A stretch of DNA of 64,000 nt from Diogma glabrata. Taxonomy: Eukaryota > Arthropoda > Insecta > Diptera > Cylindrotomidae. Position 1 is the first letter of the stretch; each line of letters starts with the position of its first letter. Below, piece by piece: positions 58,141 through 64,000 of this stretch. The notes below the pieces were generated by a model, which saw nothing but the letters and a program-made list of their open reading frames with translations, searched no databases and was not told where the DNA came from. The position numbers were made by a program, and so were the translations under genes. The DNA lies in assembly GCA_963693315.1 (NCBI GenBank), contig OY856188.1, forward strand, positions 264,053,162-264,117,161, in the 5' to 3' direction.

Positions 58141-58960
58141 GGGTGGATTTAAAGAATTTTCTCTTTAAAAATTTGTTGAATCAATACGAAGTGCTAAAAA
58201 AAATTCTGGGGTTCGATCACAGAATTGTAAGTTTAAAAAAAACATTAATTATATGTATTTTTTTTTTGTTTGCAGAGTTGAGGACATGGAACTAGTTGTA
58301 GATCGAGTACATGACGTAGTCTTACAAAACTGTTGTCCCCGTATAAAATTATTTGTCCAGAAAACTTTCTTTTTCATGAATCAATGCGATCAATACAACT
58401 TATCGTCTTTTTATTCATATTTTTCCCAACCCTGTTTGCAATGATTTTGTTTTCATCGGTTGCTGTTTCATTTTGATATGTTATTGATTCATGATTCTTT
58501 TGTTATATGTATATGGACATTTTGTATTTAAAAGACAACCGATTAGAATTATTGAACGAGAGCAATTGTCAGTTTTTTCTATTATATTTTCAAGGTGATT
58601 ATTGTGTACTGTAAATTGTAAATGGCGTTCGATACATGGATTTAGAAAAAGATTTTTTGTTGTAGAAAAAAAAATAATATTAAAACAAAAGAATCTTATT
58701 TGTTTGTTTTGCCATGCAGTGAGTGAAACCTTTATTTAATCTTTTTTAAATGTAATCCTCAGTAATTATTTGTACTAAACTGTGGGAAATTACTTCTCGT
58801 ACACACATAGCAGAAGCTCGCTGGTACAAAACCACGCTAGACACGTAGTCCTCCGATTGCTTCCTATTAGTGACATCACTAGCAGGTCAAGTGTTAATTA
58901 AAGTAGCCAGTAGCCTGTAAAGGTGGGAGAACATGTGAAAATAATTAACTTCGAGTGATA
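58141..58960. other. AT-rich spacer
   Basis: A polypyrimidine tract and CAG at about 58258-58275 precede a 63-codon frame (VEDMELVVDRVHDVVLQ). It resembles a 3' splice site followed by an exon, but the peptide matches nothing I know. Confidence 0.35.
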
Positions 58961-58969
58961 ACTTAGGAT

Positions 58970-59250
58970 TTAAATTAAAATTAATCATTTCGAGAAAGGC
59001 TGGGGCTAAAGATGTAAACTTTTGCCTGTAAAATTTGTCTGTCTGAGTTACGAATAATCTCTTTGAAAATTTTCTTATCATCAACATAGCTGAAAGTGAT
59101 TGAATTTTCTATCACGCAAGTGACGTCATTTAAACCAAAGATGAGTAGAACACGGCAAATGTGACTACTCTGTGGTATACCAGAGGTAGCCGTAAAATAA
59201 ATAAACATTACTGACCTGATATTTGCGGTTATTGAAATAGAAATCAACTA
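58970..59250 (-). pseudogene. LINE reverse transcriptase fragment
   Basis: Minus-strand frame: SGIPQSSHICRVLLIFGLND, then VTCVIENSITFSYVDDKKIF and KEIIRNSDRQILQ. These match SG(V/I)PQGSHLGP.LFI.F.ND and Y.DD.KI...I of non-LTR reverse transcriptases. Gly to Ser in PQGS and other changes indicate decay. No other RT blocks are readable around it. Confidence 0.65.
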
Positions 59251-62220
59251 ATTATATAAACTGAGACGGAAAACCACATGCTTTAGTTCTTTATCTGAGC
59301 TATTGAACATAATTCTTTTTCAATCGGCTAATTGCTGGAAAAAGAAGTTTGCACACAGTATTTTGAACTTCCTGTTGCTTTTTCAAAGGAGGTTCAATCG
59401 TTATAACTTATAACATGCAAACATTTAATGCAATAATTAAAAAGGCACAAGTAGTTTTTTTGCGCTCGCAAAAATAACTAAATTGCGAAAATTGCCATAG
59501 GTTATTAACGGAGTTCCAGAGCCCGTTATAGCCATTGAGGCATTGAAAATACCCAATGTCAGACTTAGATTTTAAAAATGTATGCTATATTTGGTTTCTG
59601 ATATGTTGAATGCATCTAAGCCTCTCATATATACATCCAAAAACAGTTTAAATCAACGTGATATGGGATTCATGATTAAAATTTGGTTTGTGAAAACTTT
59701 TTGACTGAAAACCAGAATCAACCAAGCGTACCAACACAATAAAAATATCCCAAAAAAATTTATTTCCGTGGATTTAAATGGAAGTAGGAGAATCTATTGA
59801 GCTTTCAGATATAATCTTTTGTCAATGAGAATTTCTTTTCCCTATCGCATATTTTATTTTTTTGAACACAAAAAGACGGTTTGAACACAAAAAGATAATC
59901 TTTATTGCATTGAATACATTAAAAATTTTATTGCACTTAAACAGGTGCAACAAAGTTTTTATTGCACTCAAAAAAAATTTTAAAAATTTTATTTTTATTA
60001 TAAGATTTCAATTATTTATCAGAAAAAATGTTTGCCTATGTCTTTCAACATGTTATTAGATGTGTTGACAAACTGTGGTTACCTTGATCAATTTCATGTT
60101 GATTGCAATAAACATACAATTTTTGAACTCGTTGCACATCTAACTATTTTAAGCGAAAATCAGAAGCTGTATTTAAACACAGTCGGTAACTAACGCCTCC
60201 ACAACCCGTAAAAACTCCTGGTTGGGCTGTCTACGTAGAAACAGAAACGTCAAAAGTTGGTTTGAAAATCCATGAAGTATATTTTATTTATGGTGATAAG
60301 ATAGAGGAGTAGTGCTTTTGATACGAAAATTAGAATTGGTCCTGTCGCAGGATAACCTGTGGGAAAGACCTAATGTAGGAGCAGAGTTCCTGGATCTGGA
60401 CACAATATCATTTCTTTAACATTGAACGCTTGAACAACAGCAATAACTTTTTAACCAACAGCCCCTGGACATGAATAAAGTCACCATCAAAGCCAACATC
60501 ACCAACAAAGCTAAAAAATATTTTTCACTCCCAGTCCCATCCTAATATATATTGGTCAAAACTCAAAGGTTTAAAATCAGTCACTTCATATTCAACACCA
60601 TTAAATCTAAATATCTGTTTCTGTACGAAAAAAAAAACTGTGGAGGTGGGTTTTTAAATTAAAGTCATCCGTATTATTTACAGCAATTTATATCTTAAAA
60701 TAATTTGTTTTGATACAATAAAATATAATATACTAAAATTGATCGATAAAACACAAAAATATATAAATTAATAATAAAAATGTTGTACCAACCGGTAACA
60801 ATTTGACACAATTTCCAAATGAAAACTTTTTTGTTTATGTTTTTTTTTGTTTTTGTTGAACACACAGATTCTGAATTAATTACAAAATTTAAATCAACAA
60901 AAAAATTTTCACATTTTCATTTTTTTTTTAATTTCAATTTCACTTTGATGATAACTTTTTTTAAATATTTGAATTGATTTCACTAAAATACTCATAAAAT
61001 ACATAAATTAATTTTTTTTTAAGAAAGACGAAAGATAACCTTCACAAAACTTATCAACAAATTAACGAAAACATAAAAAAATGTATTTTTAAATTTGGTT
61101 ATTTTTTTGTTGATTCACAAAATATTTTAAATGATAAAAATTAAATTCATAAAATTAAAATTTTCACTATTTAGTTGGTGGTTGTTTATATAAAAAAAAA
61201 ACTATATAAATACAAAACGAAAAACAACACAGACACTTTTCTCGTCCTTTAATTTTACTATAGACACTCTTCTGTGCACGAATTTTCTTTATAAATTTTC
61301 TCTCCCGATTTTCACATTTGTTTGTTATGTTTTGCGAAAACTCTCTAAAAACTAGGTTAGAACAGACGAAAAAATTTTATATATAAATTTTCCAAAAAAA
61401 AAAAAAAAAACTAAATGAAAACGGAAATCAATTATCTAACAAAACTATTTTTCTCTATAACAAAACGATAGATCGGAAGCATCGATAGTTAAGTTTTGAC
61501 TAATCATAATAACAATAACAAAACAATAATAACAAGAAAACTTAACCAAAAAGTAACTAATGATTAATGTATGTAGTAGAAAAACTGTTTACAATTATTT
61601 GTTATGAGACAACTCAATTTCAATGTTCCGATATAAACTGAAGAGAGATAAAGTTTCGCAGTTCGAATGAAAAAAAAAATATATAAATAAAAAATGAAAA
61701 CAACAAAAAATGAAACGAAATAAAAAAAAATTATACAAACACAGCAGAATTTTTTTTCTCAACTCCCCAGTAAAATAAAAACAAACTGTAATCAGCTGAG
61801 TGATGTTGTTAGTGTGTGAAGTATTATTTAATACGTATTTACTGTCAAAACTTGATACAAATATACACTTGAATGAATAAGAATAGTTTGTACAGTGGAG
61901 GAAAAATGTAAAATAATAAAAAATTTTCCTATTGGAATTTTTTCTTGAAAAATTTTTGTTTTTTTGCTGTTGAGGTTTCGTTTTATCTGTAAGCGATTCA
62001 AAAAAAATTATCAACTATTAGAACTCGAATATTTAAAATAGATTTTTGTAGTAATTTCAAAGAATGTCTTTTAAGAAAGCTTGAGACAGAAGCATGTGGA
62101 ATTCCTATATTACTGTGCGCAAAGACTGATGGGTGATGGTCGATTAGTTTATTTCGTCTATTTCTTAACAAACACATTAAGAACATAAGGAGTTACTAAT
62201 TTATGGTAACTAATTTATAT
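59251..62220. other. AT-rich spacer
   Basis: Largely low-complexity. A small tandem 'tttgaacacaaaaagac/ata' occurs at 59861-59898. No coding domain recognised. The long minus frame at 61595-62014 is A/T homopolymer-driven. Confidence 0.5.
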
Positions 62221-62221
62221 T

Positions 62222-62275
62222 GATGGGCGAGATGGAGAAGTGGTTAAGACAACAACATCACTTCCAAGGAAGTTA
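62222..62275 (+). repeat. tRNA-like box A segment
   Basis: GGCGAGATGGAGAAGTGGTTAAGAC closely resembles the 5' half of serine/leucine-type tRNAs (A box TGG..GAGTGGTTAAGGC). No B box or acceptor stem follows, so it is at best a tRNA-derived SINE head. Confidence 0.3.
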
Positions 62276-62539
62276 AACAACACTGTGAAGGTCTACAACT
62301 TAAACGGGTGACCATTTGGGAACTTCATCAGAAAAAAATATGGAAATATGATTTGTAGCACATTGAAGCAGGAATATCTCGCCCACGGTAGGCCAGTATA
62401 TCTTATCCAGCAGCCCTGGAAACTGGCTTTCGATGGCCCAACAACCCGTTAATCCGAAATTCAAATGATTAAAGAAACGCATACTACAATGAAAACGAAA
62501 CAACAAAACAAACCAAAACCGGAAAAATCAAATATCGGC

Positions 62540-62740
62540 TACCGTACCCGGACACGAGTAGGAAACTGGAATGTCAGAACTCTGATAGAAACATCGAGGT
62601 TTAGCACAAGTTGCGAAAGTAATGGAAGAATATAACATCGAGATACTAGGACTCAGTGAAGTAAGATGGAAAAACAGCGGAGAGCTAACAACAAGTAGAG
62701 GAAACTACATGTTATTCTCAGGTAAAATCTGAAGAACTGG
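62540..62740 (+). pseudogene. RTE/Craft-like LINE endonuclease N-terminus
   Basis: TRVGNWNVRTLIETSRF, then after a shift AQVAKVMEEYNIEILGLSEV and RWKNSGELTTSRGNYMLFSG. This is the start of the AP-endonuclease-like domain in a widespread animal LINE group (T.NVRTL...G.L.Q...EM..Y.(L/I)(D/E)ILG(I/L)SE.RW..SGE). The catalytic Glu of SE.RW is present. The match ends abruptly near 62735. Confidence 0.75.
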
Positions 62741-62817
62741 ATCAGTTTTTTAAAATCATCGTCAATATAAATATTTTACTCGATAATTTATTCGATATTT
62801 TTTTGGATTACTATCAA

Positions 62818-63591
62818 ATGGTACTGGAACGGTCTCCAGTTACACCGGTGTATAAAACGGAAGATAAAAAAAGTAGAATGGAGCATCAGTGTACTCTATG
62901 TAAACGCAATATTGTAGTTGATGAACGCATAGCTTGCTCGACCTGCAACCTTGTTTTCGAATATGCCAGCGTTTCAATAACTCCGGTTCAACATAAATAT
63001 TTAATTGAAAATAATATAAAATGTTGCCAATCTACATCTGATACAGTCCAAGACCTTCATTCAACCGTTTCTAGTCTCAAAGACAATCTTAGTAAATGTG
63101 TCCAAAATATTGATTCTATTTCAAACTCAATAGCAGTGTTTCATCAAATTATCAGTGATAGAGTTACGAAAACGGAAGGAGCTACTATAAAACTTCACGA
63201 GCGCATACAAGTGTTAGAAGACGCGATTTACTCGAGTAATATAATGATTGCAGGTATAATATGTGGTAATAATGAAACCCTAGAACAAACCAAAAGTAAA
63301 ATTTTAATTGCACTTAAATGTTTGTATGCTGATATAAATCATGTAAACTTCACAATATCTCATCTTTACAACTCTACTGTTATATCAGCTGTTTTTGATG
63401 ACAATATTATCGTCAGTGAGATTCACAACAGTTATAAGAATTATCTAATGGAAACTTCAGTTGATGATTGCAGAGCTCAAATTAAACAGCGATATAAGTT
63501 TATGGATGGCATAAGCATTTCTTTCAATAACGAGGTTTCTGTTTTGCTGGGTGGGTGGTTGGGTGGGTGGGTGGGTGAGTTTTCTGCATAG
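62818..63591 (+). CDS. LINE ORF1-type protein: zinc finger plus coiled coil
   Basis: First ATG at 62818; the frame stays open to 63591. N-terminal CTLC and CSTC pairs resemble a PHD-type finger found at the start of some CR1/L2-like ORF1 proteins; the remaining ligands are unclear (a KCC follows). Next comes a helical, probably coiled-coil stretch (TVSSLKDNLSKCVQNIDSIS, VTKTEGATIKLHERIQVLED). Then IMIAGI....ET.EQ.K..I matches the ORF1 core motif (N(L/I)(M/I)I.GI......E). The last ~15 residues (LGGWLGGWVG) come from a GGGT microsatellite, so the natural C-terminus has been replaced. Function would be RNA binding in a retrotransposition particle. Confidence 0.6.
   Translation: MVLERSPVTPVYKTEDKKSRMEHQCTLCKRNIVVDERIACSTCNLVFEYASVSITPVQHKYLIENNIKCCQSTSDTVQDLHSTVSSLKDNLSKCVQNIDSISNSIAVFHQIISDRVTKTEGATIKLHERIQVLEDAIYSSNIMIAGIICGNNETLEQTKSKILIALKCLYADINHVNFTISHLYNSTVISAVFDDNIIVSEIHNSYKNYLMETSVDDCRAQIKQRYKFMDGISISFNNEVSVLLGGWLGGWVGEFSA
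63546..63581 (+). repeat. GGGT microsatellite
   Basis: Short (GGGT)n-like run that ends the ORF1-type frame and marks the join to the dispersed repeat that follows. Confidence 0.8.
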
Positions 63592-64000
63592 GATCTTGAT
63601 GAAACTTTGGCGAATGATACAGGTTCACTTGAAAATGGAAGATCTGGATTCATTTCAAATTTGGACAAAATGGCGGGGGTCTCCCGAACACCTCTATGTT
63701 TAAATCTTGAATAACTTCTGACTACGGACTATGATCTTATTGAAACTTAGTATATAAGGTTTTAGTACTGTTTCCAATATTTTTGCATACTAACTTCCGG
63801 TTTGTCACTTCCGGTTAAAAAGTTTTTTTTTCAGGTATTTATCCCTACTGTAGCCTACAATTACCGATCGATTTTCATGAAACGTTGCGAAAAGCTTTTA
63901 AATAACATGAGAAAGATTTTATCAGCTTTTGGAGCACATTGGATAAAGGGTTGGGGGGTCCACCATACAATAGGTGGTTTTTTCCAGAAAGTTTTTATGT
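63592..64000 (+). repeat. Dispersed repeat, copy 2 (related to 37.56-37.84 kb)
   Basis: Inverted relative of 37555-37840 (shared blocks listed there). This copy extends to the window end with 'ggttggggggtccaccatac'. It is non-coding and may continue beyond the window. Confidence 0.65.

Noticed and set aside
58253..58444. Polypyrimidine tract plus CAG followed by a 63-codon frame
   Set aside because: Looks like a 3' splice site, but no donor, no recognisable peptide and immediate neighbours are LINE relics. Not enough to call an exon.
61595..62014. 139-codon minus-strand open frame
   Set aside because: Composition is driven by A/T homopolymers (Phe/Lys/Asn/Ser-rich), with no domain, no conserved spacing and no supporting context.
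62222..62275. Possible tRNA gene
   Set aside because: A-box half only; no B box, T-arm or acceptor pairing. Kept as a low-confidence tRNA-derived segment, not a tRNA gene.

Overview
The window is about 70% A+T by eye and looks like repeat-rich intergenic or heterochromatin-like DNA from an arthropod, most likely an insect. The reasons are the mix of element families (BEL/Pao, jockey-type, R1-type and RTE-like LINEs, mariner, hAT), the long AT-rich spacers and the absence of bacterial gene organisation. I find no host protein-coding gene, rRNA or functional tRNA that I can defend. Every recognisable coding segment belongs to a transposable element, and almost all are frameshifted, truncated or interrupted.

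Layout. 1-8.2 kb: AT-rich spacer with weak degenerate repeats and one possible splice donor at 3.73 kb. 8.2-13.9 kb: two copies of an unidentified ~1.6 kb repeat in inverted orientation around a decayed jockey-type LINE. 13.9-17 kb: minisatellites and a LINE 3' zinc-knuckle remnant. 17.4-22 kb: two direct copies of a minus-strand coding repeat, the first interrupted by a tRNA-containing short element, with a compact fold-back element between them. 23.4-25 kb: LINE RNase H relic, a third fragment of the coding repeat, and a short element with 88-bp direct repeats and a tRNA-like core.

25.1-37.3 kb is the centrepiece, a nested stack. A LINE reverse transcriptase is split by a BEL/Pao retrotransposon (297-bp LTRs). 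The BEL 5' LTR is itself split by a 2.4-kb insertion, which contains a hAT transposon with an exact 8-bp target duplication. The hAT carries a tyrosine-recombinase-like fragment and two large palindromes. The BEL body is also broken by a mariner fragment and by a solo LTR with a 4-bp target duplication.

37.3-42.6 kb: spacer with a palindromic MITE. 42.6-47.8 kb: a minus-strand LINE (ORF1, endonuclease, reverse transcriptase), with ORF1 broken by a ~1-kb insertion. 47.8-50 kb: remnants of the same LTR family as the BEL-resident solo LTR, split by a young-looking jockey-type LINE with a 420-residue open reverse transcriptase. 51.7-56 kb: another jockey-type LINE whose endonuclease is interrupted by a hAT carrying long inverted arrays of TATCGATA-type repeats. 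56.3-59.3 kb: R1-type and other LINE relics. 59.3-62.2 kb: featureless AT-rich DNA. 62.2-64 kb: an RTE-like endonuclease fragment, a LINE ORF1-type protein with a zinc-finger start, and a dispersed repeat also present at 37.6 kb.

The parts do not form a pathway. What they record is an order of insertions, which can be read from interrupted reading frames and target-site duplications.
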